Below are positions 1 through 7,870 of a stretch of 64,000 nt of DNA, in pieces. The translations under genes were made by a program, and so were the position numbers. The notes beneath the pieces are model-generated. The model was given only the letters and a program-made list of their open reading frames with translations. It made no database searches and was not told the origin of the DNA. Numbering within the stretch: position 1 is the first letter of the stretch; every line of letters starts with the position of its first letter. Source of the DNA: Ramlibacter paludis (lineage in GTDB: Bacteria; Pseudomonadota; Gammaproteobacteria; Burkholderiales; Burkholderiaceae_C); NCBI RefSeq assembly GCF_022012305.1, contig NZ_JAKLTM010000005.1:434001-498000 (forward strand), in the 5' to 3' direction.

Positions 1-98
1 ACCAGGGCCTGCGTGCCGGTGAGGAAGACGGCGCCTTGCGGGGCCCACAGGTTGTCCTGCAGGCGGTAGCCCGGGCGCTTCAGGGTGGTCGTGTCCAT
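1..98 (-). CDS. Indolepyruvate ferredoxin oxidoreductase, N-terminal fragment (cut by window edge)
   Basis: Only the first 32 codons are inside the window; the gene runs off the left edge. The reading frame begins with ATG (reverse complement of 96-98) and includes the stretch YRLQDNLWAPQGAVFLTGTQ, which resembles the start of the large fused indolepyruvate:ferredoxin oxidoreductases of Burkholderiales (an oxidised aromatic 2-oxoacid is decarboxylated to an acyl-CoA with electrons passed to ferredoxin). The divergent Lrp/AsnC regulator next door is consistent with an amino-acid catabolic gene. The product call rests on a short segment and is tentative. Confidence 0.5.
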   Translation of the reverse strand, partial: MDTTTLKRPGYRLQDNLWAPQGAVFLTGTQAL

Positions 99-198
99 CC
101 GGGAAGCTTAAGCAGCCGGGCTGGAAAAAGGCTTCTTTTCTTTCCGGCGGCAGTCCGGTGGTGGAGAATGCCATTCTCGAAAGCGCCTGGGAAAGAGA

Positions 199-711
199 AT
201 GAACGGACTCGACCGCCACGACATCGCCCTGCTGGCCGAACTGCAGCGCGACTCGCGCCAGACCGTGCAGCAGCTGGCCGACGCCGCCGGCCTGAGCAGC
301 ACGCCTTGCTGGAAGCGGGTGAAGGAGATGGAAGCCACCGGCATCATCCGTGGCTACACGGCGCTGGTGGACCGCGAGCTGGTCGGCCTGTCGCTCGCCG
401 TGCTGGCCGAGGTGAACCTCACCCGCCACAACGAGGACGACGTGCGCAAGTTCGAACGCGCGGTGGCCGATTGCCCGCAGATCGTCAGCTGCTACGCCAC
501 CACCGGCCAGGCCGACTACGTCATCAAGGTGCTCGTTCCGGACATCAAGAGCTACGAAAGCTTCCTGCACGAGACGGCTTTCAAGCTGCCCGGCGTGACG
601 CGCGTGCGCTCGAGCGTGGTGCTGAAAGAGGTGAAAGCCGAGACTCGCCTGCCGCTCGCGCCCGCCGTGGCGGCCAAGACGGCCAAGGCGGCCAAGCGGG
701 CGCGCGCCTAG
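199..711 (+). CDS. Lrp/AsnC family transcriptional regulator
   Basis: 170-residue protein with the standard Lrp layout: N-terminal helix-turn-helix (about residues 5-55, starting LDRHDIALLAELQRDSRQTV and including LSSTPCWKRVKEME) followed by an alpha/beta ligand-binding RAM domain (about 65-150, with the VSCYATTGQADYVIKVLVPD strand typical of the family). The C-terminus is an Ala/Lys-rich tail. It is divergent from the putative indolepyruvate oxidoreductase, so it probably controls that gene in response to an amino acid, and it overlaps the downstream exporter gene by one base (TAGTG). Family is certain; effector and targets are inferred. Confidence 0.93.
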   Translation: MNGLDRHDIALLAELQRDSRQTVQQLADAAGLSSTPCWKRVKEMEATGIIRGYTALVDRELVGLSLAVLAEVNLTRHNEDDVRKFERAVADCPQIVSCYATTGQADYVIKVLVPDIKSYESFLHETAFKLPGVTRVRSSVVLKEVKAETRLPLAPAVAAKTAKAAKRARA

Positions 712-1628
712 TGGACGATTCCAACTCCCTGCAGCGGCGCGCCCAGCTGCTGCAGCACCAGGCCGCCCGCCTGTCGCCCACCACGCGCGCGATGGCCTGG
801 TCGATCGCCTCCAGCTTCCTGTTCGTGGCGCTCAACTCGCTGATGCGCGAGCTGACGATGCAGATGCACGCCTACGAAGTGCAGTTCCTGCGCTACCTGA
901 TGGGCCTGCTGGTGATGCTGCCGCTGATGCTGCGCGCCGGCCTCGCCACCTACCGGCCGAAGAACATCGTGGGCCAGTTCACGCGGGGCGCGGTGCACAC
1001 GGTGGGCCTCATCCTTTGGTTCATCGCCATCCCGCACATCACCATCGCCGACACCACGGCCATCGGCTTCACCACGCCCATCTTCATCATGCTGGGCGCG
1101 GTGCTGCTGTTCAAGGAGCCGATGCGCTGGGAGCGCTGGCTGGCCGCGGCCATCGGCTTCGCCGGCGTGCTGATCGTGGTGGCGCCCAAGCTCACCGGGC
1201 AGGGCGGCTGGTACAGCCTGGTGATGCTGGCGGCCTCGCCGGTCTTCGCAATCTCCTTCCTGATCACCAAGGCCCTCACGCGCTACGAGCGCGCGGAGGT
1301 CATCGTGGCCTGGCAGGCGATCAGCATCACGGTGCTGAGCCTGCCGCTGGCCTTGTTGCACTGGACGATGCCCGGCCTCGGCCAGTGGCTCTTGTTCGCG
1401 CTGTGCGGGCTGCTCGGCAGTTCGGTGCACTACTGCCTCACCCGCTCCTATGCCGCCGCCGACATCTCGGCCACGCAATCGGTGCGCTTCCTGGAACTGG
1501 TCTGGGCGACGCTGCTGGGCTGGCTGGTGTTCGGCGACATCGTCAGCAGCAGCACGCTGATGGGCGGCGTGGTGATCTGCGCCTCCACGCTGTGGATCGC
1601 GCGGCGCGAATCACGCGGGCCGCGCTGA
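711..1628 (+). CDS. DMT-superfamily (EamA) transporter
   Basis: About 305 residues with ten predicted hydrophobic helices in two EamA repeats (roughly residues 28-160 and 170-300), the architecture of drug/metabolite exporters of the inner membrane. I start it at GTG 711, which shares its G with the stop of the Lrp gene; an ATG at 792 is the alternative, and the frame stays open upstream only by chance. Coupling with an Lrp regulator suggests export of an amino acid or related metabolite, but nothing in the sequence fixes the substrate. Confidence 0.88.
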   Translation: MDDSNSLQRRAQLLQHQAARLSPTTRAMAWSIASSFLFVALNSLMRELTMQMHAYEVQFLRYLMGLLVMLPLMLRAGLATYRPKNIVGQFTRGAVHTVGLILWFIAIPHITIADTTAIGFTTPIFIMLGAVLLFKEPMRWERWLAAAIGFAGVLIVVAPKLTGQGGWYSLVMLAASPVFAISFLITKALTRYERAEVIVAWQAISITVLSLPLALLHWTMPGLGQWLLFALCGLLGSSVHYCLTRSYAAADISATQSVRFLELVWATLLGWLVFGDIVSSSTLMGGVVICASTLWIARRESRGPR

Positions 1629-1698
1629 GTCCAAGGTCCCATTGCCTGGGCAAGCCAATCGGCGGATCATGGCAAACAGTTCATCGAGGACCGTCCAG

Positions 1699-2280
1699 AT
1701 GCGTGACCATCCGCTTCCCGTCCTGCCCGTCGCCGGCCCCATCCGCATCTGCACGCCCACGCAGGGCGCCACCGAGGTGACGCTGGATTCCTCGGCGCTG
1801 CTGGTGATGACCGACCTGAAACGCGTGGCCGCCGCGGTGATCTCGCCGCAGGCCACCATGGAGGCCGCCGAAGCCTTCATGTTCCAGCGCGGCGTGCGCA
1901 TGCTGCTGGTGACGGAGGCCGACCAGGGGCTGGCCGGCATCGTCACCACCAACGACGTGCTGGGCGAGAAGCCGCTGGCCGTGGCGCGCGAGCGGCGCCT
2001 GCGGCACAGCGAGATCCTGGTGGCCGACGTCATGACGCCCGCCGAACGGCTCGAGGCCTTCGACATGCACGAACTGCGCACGGCGCGCGTCGGCCAGGTG
2101 GTGGCCAGCCTGCGCGAAGCAGGCAGGCACCACGCGCTGGTGGTGCAGACCTCGCCGGCCGGCGAGCGCGAAGTGCGCGGCATCTTCTCGCTGTCGCAGA
2201 TCGCGCGGCAGCTGGGCATGCCGCTCCAGCTGAAAGAGCACGCCCATTCGTTTGCGGAAATCGAAGCGGCGCTGGCCTAG
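1699..2280 (+). CDS. CBS-domain protein
   Basis: 193 residues with two CBS motifs (about 40-95, containing VRMLLVTEADQGLAGIVTTN, and about 110-180, containing HHALVVQTSP and VRGIFSLSQIARQLG). CBS pairs bind adenosine nucleotides and act as regulatory modules; no catalytic domain is attached, so the partner is unknown. The start at 1699 is chosen because GAGGA lies 9 bases upstream; ATG 1669 is in frame but lacks a ribosome-binding site. It converges on the 5'-nucleotidase gene and the two stops overlap within CTAG at 2277-2280. Confidence 0.82.
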   Translation: MRDHPLPVLPVAGPIRICTPTQGATEVTLDSSALLVMTDLKRVAAAVISPQATMEAAEAFMFQRGVRMLLVTEADQGLAGIVTTNDVLGEKPLAVARERRLRHSEILVADVMTPAERLEAFDMHELRTARVGQVVASLREAGRHHALVVQTSPAGEREVRGIFSLSQIARQLGMPLQLKEHAHSFAEIEAALA

Positions 2281-3182
2281 CTGACGACGTTGGAAATGCC
2301 GGACGCCACGTGTCCCGCCGGCACGTGGAGCGCCGCATGGCTCACATGCCGCGTCTGGTCGTCGAAGAAGAAGTCCGGCTCGAACTCGCGCAGGAACTCG
2401 CCCTTGGCCAGGCCGCCGAGGAACATGGCCTCGTCGACGTTGATCTTCCAGTTCAGCAGCGTGTTGATGGCGCGTTCGTGCGCCGGTGCGCTGCGCGCCG
2501 TCACCAGCGCGGTGCGGATGCGCATCTGCGAATTGCCGGCCTGCTGCAGCCGATGCAGCGCCATCAGCAGCGGCTTGAACGGGCCGTCGGGCAGCGGCTG
2601 CGCCGCCTTGGTCGACTCGTGCTGCTGGAAGGCCTCCAGCCCCTGGGCCTGGAACACCTGTTCGGCCTCGTCGGAAAACAGCACGGCGTCGCCGTCGAAA
2701 GCGATGCGCACTTCGTTCGGGTAGTTGCCGCCGGCCAGCACCGATTCCGTCAATACCCGCGCCGCGGGAAAACCGGCCATCAGCGCCTGCCGCACGTCTT
2801 CCTCGTTGGCCGACAGGAAGAGGTTGGCGTGCAGCGGCCGCAGGTAGCCGAACGGTGAGCGCCCCTGCGTGAACACGCCACGCTGCAGGTGGATGGCGTT
2901 GGCCTGGGCCGAGCGGAACACGCGCATGCCCGACACCGGGTCGTTGCGCGAGAGCACCACCACCTCCACCCGCTGCGCGCCGGCGTCGTTGAAGGCCAGC
3001 AGCTTGCGGATCAGCGAGAAGGCGATGCCCGGGCGGGCCGGCTGGTCCAGCCGTTCCAGCTGCAGCCGCATGTAGCCGGCGGCGTCACCGCTTTCGAAGA
3101 CCTGGTTCTCCTCCTCGAAGTCGAACAGGGCGCGCGAGGAAATCGCCACCACCAGCTTGTCGTCGAGGGTCGGCATGGCCAT
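2277..3182 (-). CDS. Cytosolic 5'-nucleotidase (NT5C1-like family)
   Basis: 301 residues matching the bacterial 5'-nucleotidase family related to eukaryotic cytosolic nucleotidase I: the N-terminal VVAISSRALFDFEEEN segment carries the nucleophile-region aspartate, VLSRNDP follows, and FDGDAVLFSDEAEQ and ALVTARSAPAHER supply later HAD-like motifs. It would hydrolyse nucleoside monophosphates to nucleosides in the cytoplasm. It begins 3 bases after the GspF-like gene and is probably the last gene of that operon; the functional link to a secretion-type membrane protein is not obvious. A second in-frame ATG at 3176 is possible. Confidence 0.85.
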   Translation of the reverse strand: MAMPTLDDKLVVAISSRALFDFEEENQVFESGDAAGYMRLQLERLDQPARPGIAFSLIRKLLAFNDAGAQRVEVVVLSRNDPVSGMRVFRSAQANAIHLQRGVFTQGRSPFGYLRPLHANLFLSANEEDVRQALMAGFPAARVLTESVLAGGNYPNEVRIAFDGDAVLFSDEAEQVFQAQGLEAFQQHESTKAAQPLPDGPFKPLLMALHRLQQAGNSQMRIRTALVTARSAPAHERAINTLLNWKINVDEAMFLGGLAKGEFLREFEPDFFFDDQTRHVSHAALHVPAGHVASGISNVVS

Positions 3183-3185
3183 GGC

Positions 3186-4412
3186 TTACTTCACCCACTG
3201 GTTGAGCTGGATGATGGGCAGCAGCACCGCCAGCACGATCAGCATGACCACGAGGCCCATGCCGACGATCAGCAGCGGCTCCAGCAGCGTCGCCATCTGC
3301 AGGGCGCGGCGCTGCACTTCCGCCGAGAGCTGGTTGGCCGCGCGCTGCAGCATCTGCGGCAGCTGGCCGGTCTGCTCGCCCATGCGCGCGAACATCGCCA
3401 GCAGGCCGGGGAAGCGCTTCTTCTGCGCCAGCGCGGCGGCCAGCGGCGCGCCTTCGCGCACCAGCACCAGCGCGTCGAGCGCGTCGGCGCGCATGGCGCT
3501 GTTGTTCAAGGTTTCGGCCGCGGCCTGCAGCGACTTGAGGATGGGCACGCCGGCGCCGGACAGCATGGCCAGCGTGCCGGCGAAGCGCGCGGCGTTGTAC
3601 TGGCGGGCGAGCCGGCCCAACAGCGGAAGCTTCAGCCAGCCGGCGTCGAAGCGCTCGCGGAAGGCGGGCGCGCGCAAAGACCAGCGCAGCATGGCGAAGG
3701 CGATGCCCAGCGCGATCAGCAGCACGATGCCCCAGCTGCGCAGGAAGGCGCTGAACGCCAGCATCACCACCGTGAGCAGCGGCAGCGCATGCTTGGTGCC
3801 GGCAAACACGTTGGCCACCTGCGGCACCACGTAAGTCATGAGCAGCAGCACGATGGAGATCGCCGCCACCGTGACGATGGCCGGATAGAGCGTGGCGGCC
3901 ATCAGCTTGGCGTTGAGCGCCTGGCGCTCCTCCAGGTCGTCGGCCAGCCGCTCCAGCACCTGGCCGAGGTGGCCGCTCTGTTCGCCCGCGCCGACCACGG
4001 CGACGTAGATCGACGGGAACTCGCGCGGGAAGCGCGCCAGTGCCTTGGCGAACGAGGAGCCGGCGTTCACCTCGGCCCGCAGCGCCGCCACCATGTGGTG
4101 CTGGCGCTCGTTCTCCATTTCGTCGGCCAGGGCCGTGAGCGCCCGCTCCAGCGTGAGGCCGGAGCCGACCAGGCCGGCCAGCTGGCGCGTCCAGATCGCC
4201 AGGCTGGTGGCGCTGAAGACCGGGCGGGTGAACAGGGCACGGCCGGCGTCGGCCATCGCCCCCTCGCTACCGGCGGCGACCGGCTTCACGTCCAGCGGCA
4301 CCAGGGCGCGGGTGCGCAGCAGGCCGCGCGCGGCCTTGGCCGTGTCGGCTTCGATCACGCCTTTCTGGGTGGCGCCCTCCGCGTCGAGTGCCTCGAAGGC
4401 ATATGCTGGCAT
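3186..4412 (-). CDS. GspF/PilC-family inner-membrane protein (orphan)
   Basis: 408 residues, the usual length for GspF/PilC. N-terminal MPAYAFEALDAEG is the family's typical first strand; two GspF (T2SSF) domains lie at about 80-205 and 280-400, with three membrane segments (about 180-205, 230-250, 380-402). In type II secretion and type IV pilus machines this protein anchors the assembly ATPase. No gspE/pilB, pseudopilin or secretin gene is present here; its neighbours are a TPR protein, a small unknown protein and a nucleotidase. The start at 4412 is set by similarity; the frame is open further upstream. Confidence 0.88.
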   Translation of the reverse strand: MPAYAFEALDAEGATQKGVIEADTAKAARGLLRTRALVPLDVKPVAAGSEGAMADAGRALFTRPVFSATSLAIWTRQLAGLVGSGLTLERALTALADEMENERQHHMVAALRAEVNAGSSFAKALARFPREFPSIYVAVVGAGEQSGHLGQVLERLADDLEERQALNAKLMAATLYPAIVTVAAISIVLLLMTYVVPQVANVFAGTKHALPLLTVVMLAFSAFLRSWGIVLLIALGIAFAMLRWSLRAPAFRERFDAGWLKLPLLGRLARQYNAARFAGTLAMLSGAGVPILKSLQAAAETLNNSAMRADALDALVLVREGAPLAAALAQKKRFPGLLAMFARMGEQTGQLPQMLQRAANQLSAEVQRRALQMATLLEPLLIVGMGLVVMLIVLAVLLPIIQLNQWVK

Positions 4413-4419
4413 GCGGCCA

Positions 4420-4782
4420 TTATGCGGAAAGCAGGAAGGTGCCGAGTTGGTCGACCGCCGCGGCCAGTTGCGGATCGCCTTGCATCTGCGCCTGGACCGC
4501 GTCGACCATGTCGGCGAAGCTGGGGTCGGCGACGAGCTGGCCGCCCAGCTCATAGAGCAGCACCGACTCGAGGAAGATGCGCACGGCCTTGGACTTGCGG
4601 CGTGGATCGTCGCGGTCCAGCGCGTGCACGCGCTGGGCCACCAGGGCCCGCACGCCGCTGTGCGCCGCTGATCGCGCGGTCGCCGGCGGCTGCGCGGCGC
4701 CCTGGCCCGGGCGCGCGCGGAAGGCCTGCACCTCGCCGTGCACGGCGGCGGCCAGCCGCTGGTTGGGGTCTATGGTGGTCAA
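4420..4782 (-). CDS. Small conserved-looking protein between TPR and GspF-like genes
   Basis: 120 residues, not recognised. No signal peptide or membrane segment; the C-terminal half is predicted helical (SKAVRIFLESVLLYELGGQL, then a run ending LGTFLLSA), while residues 20-45 are rich in Ala, Pro and Gln. Its ATG overlaps the stop of the TPR gene in ATGA (4779-4782) and its stop is 7 bases before the GspF-like start, so translation is probably coupled and it may work with the GspF-like protein. Confidence 0.72.
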   Translation of the reverse strand: MTTIDPNQRLAAAVHGEVQAFRARPGQGAAQPPATARSAAHSGVRALVAQRVHALDRDDPRRKSKAVRIFLESVLLYELGGQLVADPSFADMVDAVQAQMQGDPQLAAAVDQLGTFLLSA

Positions 4783-5348
4783 TGCAGCCGCCTCTCGTAA
4801 CCGGACAGCAGGACATGGCGAGCGTCCGGATCGCTTTCCTCCGCGTCGGCCACCACCGCCTGGCCTGCCGCGAGCTTTTCGACGGCGGCCACCACCTCCT
4901 GGATGTCGGAGGCCATGGCCTGGTTGACGTCGTCGCAGGCGAGGCCCGCGCGGTAATGCGCCACCGCCTCCGCGAAGGCGTCCCCGGCCAGTGCGGCGAA
5001 GCCGCGCACGAAGTGCCCCAGCGCGCGGGCGCCGGGCAATTCGAGCAGCGGCTGCCAGGTCACCAGCGCCATGGCCGCGCGCTGCGAACTGAACTGCAGC
5101 AGTCCCAGCTGGTAGCGCGCCAGCGCGAACTCCGGCGCCAGCAGCACCGCCCGCGCGAAGGCGGACTCCGCCAGCTCGATGTTGCCGGCATTCGCATGCT
5201 CCGAGCCGGCCAGGAAATGCGGAACGCCCGAGGCCGGCGCGAGTGCGCTGGCCTGCGCGAACCGGGCGAGGGCCGCCTCCATCCGGTTGTCCCGGCTGGC
5301 CTCCAGCCCTTCGGCGATGAGGCGGTCAAAGCTCGGCTCCTGGTTCAT
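4779..5348 (-). CDS. TPR-repeat protein
   Basis: 189 residues, soluble, helical. Three or four degenerate tetratricopeptide repeats can be seen between about residues 8 and 150, for example MEAALARFAQASALAPASG, IELAESAFARAVLLAPEFA and DAFAEAVAHYRAGLACDDV, each with the A-x(6)-A-P/L pattern. TPRs mediate protein-protein contacts. First gene of the TPR > small protein > GspF-like > 5'-nucleotidase operon. The start at ATG 5348 is chosen because the longer open frame upstream is low-complexity and out of character. Confidence 0.82.
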   Translation of the reverse strand: MNQEPSFDRLIAEGLEASRDNRMEAALARFAQASALAPASGVPHFLAGSEHANAGNIELAESAFARAVLLAPEFALARYQLGLLQFSSQRAAMALVTWQPLLELPGARALGHFVRGFAALAGDAFAEAVAHYRAGLACDDVNQAMASDIQEVVAAVEKLAAGQAVVADAEESDPDARHVLLSGYERRLH

Positions 5349-5437
5349 GGTCAGCCCCCGTGTCTTCGAATACATCCGCGGTACGGGCCACGGGTTTAGG
5401 CCCGGAGCCCCGGTGTGCCAGCGGCTACAGTGCGCGG

Positions 5438-6838
5438 GTGCCCAGCCCTCCCCACCAAGCCTCCACGCGGGGCGCCGCAGGCGTGGCCGTCCCCCCAGCG
5501 CCCAAGCCGCTTCCCATCCGCTTCCTCGGCTTCCTCGCACCCCTCATCCTCACCAACGTCGTCCAGGTCCTCTCCGGCACCCTGAGCAACATCTACCTGG
5601 GCCAACTCGTGGGCCTGCAAGCCATGGCCGCCGCGGCCAGCTTCTTCCCGGTGTTGATGTGTTTCATCGCCTTTTTCGTCGGCCTCGGCGGCGGCGCCAC
5701 GGTCCTCGTCGGCCAGGCCTGGGGCGCGCGCGACCTGGAGAAGGTGCGGCGCATCGCGGGCAGCGTGCTGCTGTTCGGCGTGGTGCTGGCCACGGCGCTG
5801 GCGATCCTGGGCGTGCTGGGCATCGCCCCCTTGCTGCGCTGGCTGGGCACGCCGGCCGACATCCTGCCGCAATCCACCTTGTACGCCCAGGTGATGCTGG
5901 CGGGCCTGCCGATTCCCTTCGTGTACCTCCTGATCGGCGCCATGCTGCGCGGCACCGGCGACAGCGTGACGCCGCTGCGCGCGCTGCTTGTGTCGGTCGG
6001 CACGTCCGTGGCGCTCACGCCGGCGTTGATCCTCGGCTGGGTCGGCCTGCCGCCCCTGGGCGTGCTGGGCGCGGCCATCGCCAACGTGCTGGCGCCCACG
6101 TTCGCCCTGGCCTGGCTGGTGTGGTTCCAGGGGCGGCGCGGGCACCTGATCTCGCTGCGGTCGCTGCGCGGCCACTTCGCCTTCGACGCTCCGCTGCTCA
6201 AGACGGTCGTGCGCCTGGGCATCCCGAGCGGGCTCTTCGCCATCACCAGCTCGCTGGCCGACGTGGCGCTGCTTTCGCTGGTCAACCAGCACGGCTCGAA
6301 CGCCACGGCGGCCTGGGGCGCGGTGAGCCAGGTGATGACCTACGTGATGTTCCCGGCCATGTCGATCGCCATCGCGTCGTCGGTGTTTGCCGCCCAGGCC
6401 ATCGGCGCCAACCAGATGCACGAGGTGGGCCACGTCACCCGCGTGGGCCTGTGGATGAACCTGCTGCTGACCGGTTCGCTGGCCGTGCTGGTCGCCCTGC
6501 TGGCGCCGTGGGCGGCGGCCCTGTTCCTGAAGGATCCGGAGGTGATCGCCTTCACCGCCTCGCTGCTGCGCATCACGGCCTGGGGCGCGATTGCCTTCGG
6601 CATGGCCAGCGTCTTCACCGGCGTGATGCGCGCCAGCGGCACGGTGCGCGTGCCGACGATGATCTCGCTGGGCTGCATCCTCGTGCTGGTGTATCCCGTG
6701 GCCACGGTCTTGCAGCACGCCATCGGCGTCAAGGGCATCTGGGCCAGCTACCCGGTCACCTACGGCTGCGCGCTGGTGCTGCAGGCGCTGTATTTCTTCG
6801 GGGTGTGGAAGCGCAAGCCGCTGCGGCGGCTGGTGTGA
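5438..6838 (+). CDS. MATE-family efflux transporter
   Basis: About 466 residues and twelve hydrophobic helices forming two MatE halves (about 30-190 and 250-410). PLILTNVVQVLSGTLSNIYL in helix 1 and IGAMLRGTGDSVTPLRALL are family landmarks. MATE proteins extrude cationic drugs or metabolites with Na+ or H+ antiport at the inner membrane. I use GTG 5438 because the residues upstream of it are low-complexity; an ATG at 5360 also keeps the frame open but would overlap the promoter of the divergent TPR operon. Confidence 0.88.
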   Translation: MPSPPHQASTRGAAGVAVPPAPKPLPIRFLGFLAPLILTNVVQVLSGTLSNIYLGQLVGLQAMAAAASFFPVLMCFIAFFVGLGGGATVLVGQAWGARDLEKVRRIAGSVLLFGVVLATALAILGVLGIAPLLRWLGTPADILPQSTLYAQVMLAGLPIPFVYLLIGAMLRGTGDSVTPLRALLVSVGTSVALTPALILGWVGLPPLGVLGAAIANVLAPTFALAWLVWFQGRRGHLISLRSLRGHFAFDAPLLKTVVRLGIPSGLFAITSSLADVALLSLVNQHGSNATAAWGAVSQVMTYVMFPAMSIAIASSVFAAQAIGANQMHEVGHVTRVGLWMNLLLTGSLAVLVALLAPWAAALFLKDPEVIAFTASLLRITAWGAIAFGMASVFTGVMRASGTVRVPTMISLGCILVLVYPVATVLQHAIGVKGIWASYPVTYGCALVLQALYFFGVWKRKPLRRLV

Positions 6839-6901
6839 TCGGTGGGCTTCCCTCATTGGGGTTACGGCGTCTGCGTCACACGCCGTTACGCTGGCGGGCT
6901 C

Positions 6902-7168
6902 ATGGCCATCGCCCGCAAGCTGGCGGCGGACTTCCGCACCCGCATCTACCTCGAGTTCCTGCAGGTCCTGCAAGCCGCGGGCCGGGATGCGGCCGACTTC
7001 CAGCTCAAGGCCAGCAAGGTCGATCCGCCGATCCCGCCCGATTACGTCGAGGCGGTCGTGTCGGTTACCTGGTTGCCAGGCAAGCTGTCCTGCACCTATT
7101 GGTCGTCGAAGAAGCGCGACTGGACCTCGGACTTCCGCCGCGACGTCAGGGCCGGTCGGTTCGCGTGA
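6902..7168 (+). CDS. Hypothetical 88-residue protein
   Basis: Not recognised. 88 residues from ATG 6902, charged, no signal peptide or membrane helix; contains an aromatic/basic C-terminal patch (LSCTYWSSKKRDWTSDFRRD). Codon usage is strongly G/C at third positions as in neighbouring real genes, which argues that it is translated. Its 3' end overlaps the convergent acetyltransferase gene by 23 bases. An earlier ATG at 6842 is possible but falls in atypical codons. Confidence 0.55.
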   Translation: MAIARKLAADFRTRIYLEFLQVLQAAGRDAADFQLKASKVDPPIPPDYVEAVVSVTWLPGKLSCTYWSSKKRDWTSDFRRDVRAGRFA

Positions 7169-7832
7169 CCACGCGGATCGCGCATTCGCGGTAGACCGCG
7201 AAGCCCATGCGCTCGTAGAGCGCCACGGCGCCGGTGTTCGCCGTCATCACATGCAGGAAGGGCCGCTCGCCGCGCAACAGCTGGCGGCGCACCAGCAGTT
7301 CCATCAACCCGCGCGCCAGGCCGCGGCCCTGGAAGTCCGGATGCGTGCAGACGCCGCTCACCTCGCGCAGGCCGGGTGCATGCGCGCGCTCTCCCGCCAT
7401 GGCGACCAGGCGCTCGCCTTCGAAGATGCCGAAGTAATCGCCCATCTCCAGCGTGCGCGGGCCGAAGGGGCCGGGGCGCGTGAGCTGCGCCAGCTGCAAG
7501 GCATGGTCCGCGTGTTCGGGGCGCAAAGGCAAAGCTTCGCGGGCACGGTCGCCGGCCGGCAGTTCCGCGTCCCAGGCCATGCGGTACATGGTGCCGTCGA
7601 AGTCCACCCGCCAGCCTGGCGGCGCCGCGCCGGTCCAGTCCGCGCAATAGAACTGCTCGCCGCTTTCGCAGAAGGGCAGCAGCGCCTGCGCGTCCGGCTG
7701 CTCCATGTCGGCAAAAGCCAGCAGCGGCGTGAAGCCGCGCGCGTAGCGGCGCGCCGTGGCGGTGCCGGCGGCCCAGGGCGCGTGCGGGCCGGCGAGCGCG
7801 CTCCAGAAGACGTTGTGCAGGGGGTCGGTCAT
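7146..7832 (-). CDS. GNAT-family N-acetyltransferase
   Basis: 228 residues. The C-terminal half is a GNAT domain: beta-4/alpha-3 with the acetyl-CoA loop VCTHPDFQGRGLARGLMELL (Q-G-R-G-L-A pattern) and the closing strand ANTGAVALYERMGF. The N-terminal half (about 1-100) resembles the FR47-like arrangement seen in GNATs acting on small molecules or peptides. Substrate cannot be told. Start ATG 7832 is preferred; the frame reaches back to 7859 without better context. The gene is divergent from the Bcr-type exporter, 38 bases apart. Confidence 0.86.
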   Translation of the reverse strand: MTDPLHNVFWSALAGPHAPWAAGTATARRYARGFTPLLAFADMEQPDAQALLPFCESGEQFYCADWTGAAPPGWRVDFDGTMYRMAWDAELPAGDRAREALPLRPEHADHALQLAQLTRPGPFGPRTLEMGDYFGIFEGERLVAMAGERAHAPGLREVSGVCTHPDFQGRGLARGLMELLVRRQLLRGERPFLHVMTANTGAVALYERMGFAVYRECAIRVVTRTDRP

Positions 7833-7870
7833 GGCTGGCCCGCACGATACCGCAAGCACAATACGCCCCG

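Noticed and set aside
107..112. Lone CTTAAG hexamer near the indolepyruvate oxidoreductase start
   Set aside because: No second half-site at 11-bp spacing, unlike the boxes at 31195 and 34101; likely chance.
36..710. N-terminal extension of the EamA transporter through the Lrp gene
   Set aside because: Out-of-frame with the Lrp regulator and Arg-rich; transporter start at 711 fits the family and overlaps the Lrp stop.
2889..5399. 836-residue open frame opposite the GspF-like operon
   Set aside because: Antisense shadow produced by very high GC; its translation is His/Gln/Arg/Gly-rich low complexity and all real gene signals are on the other strand.
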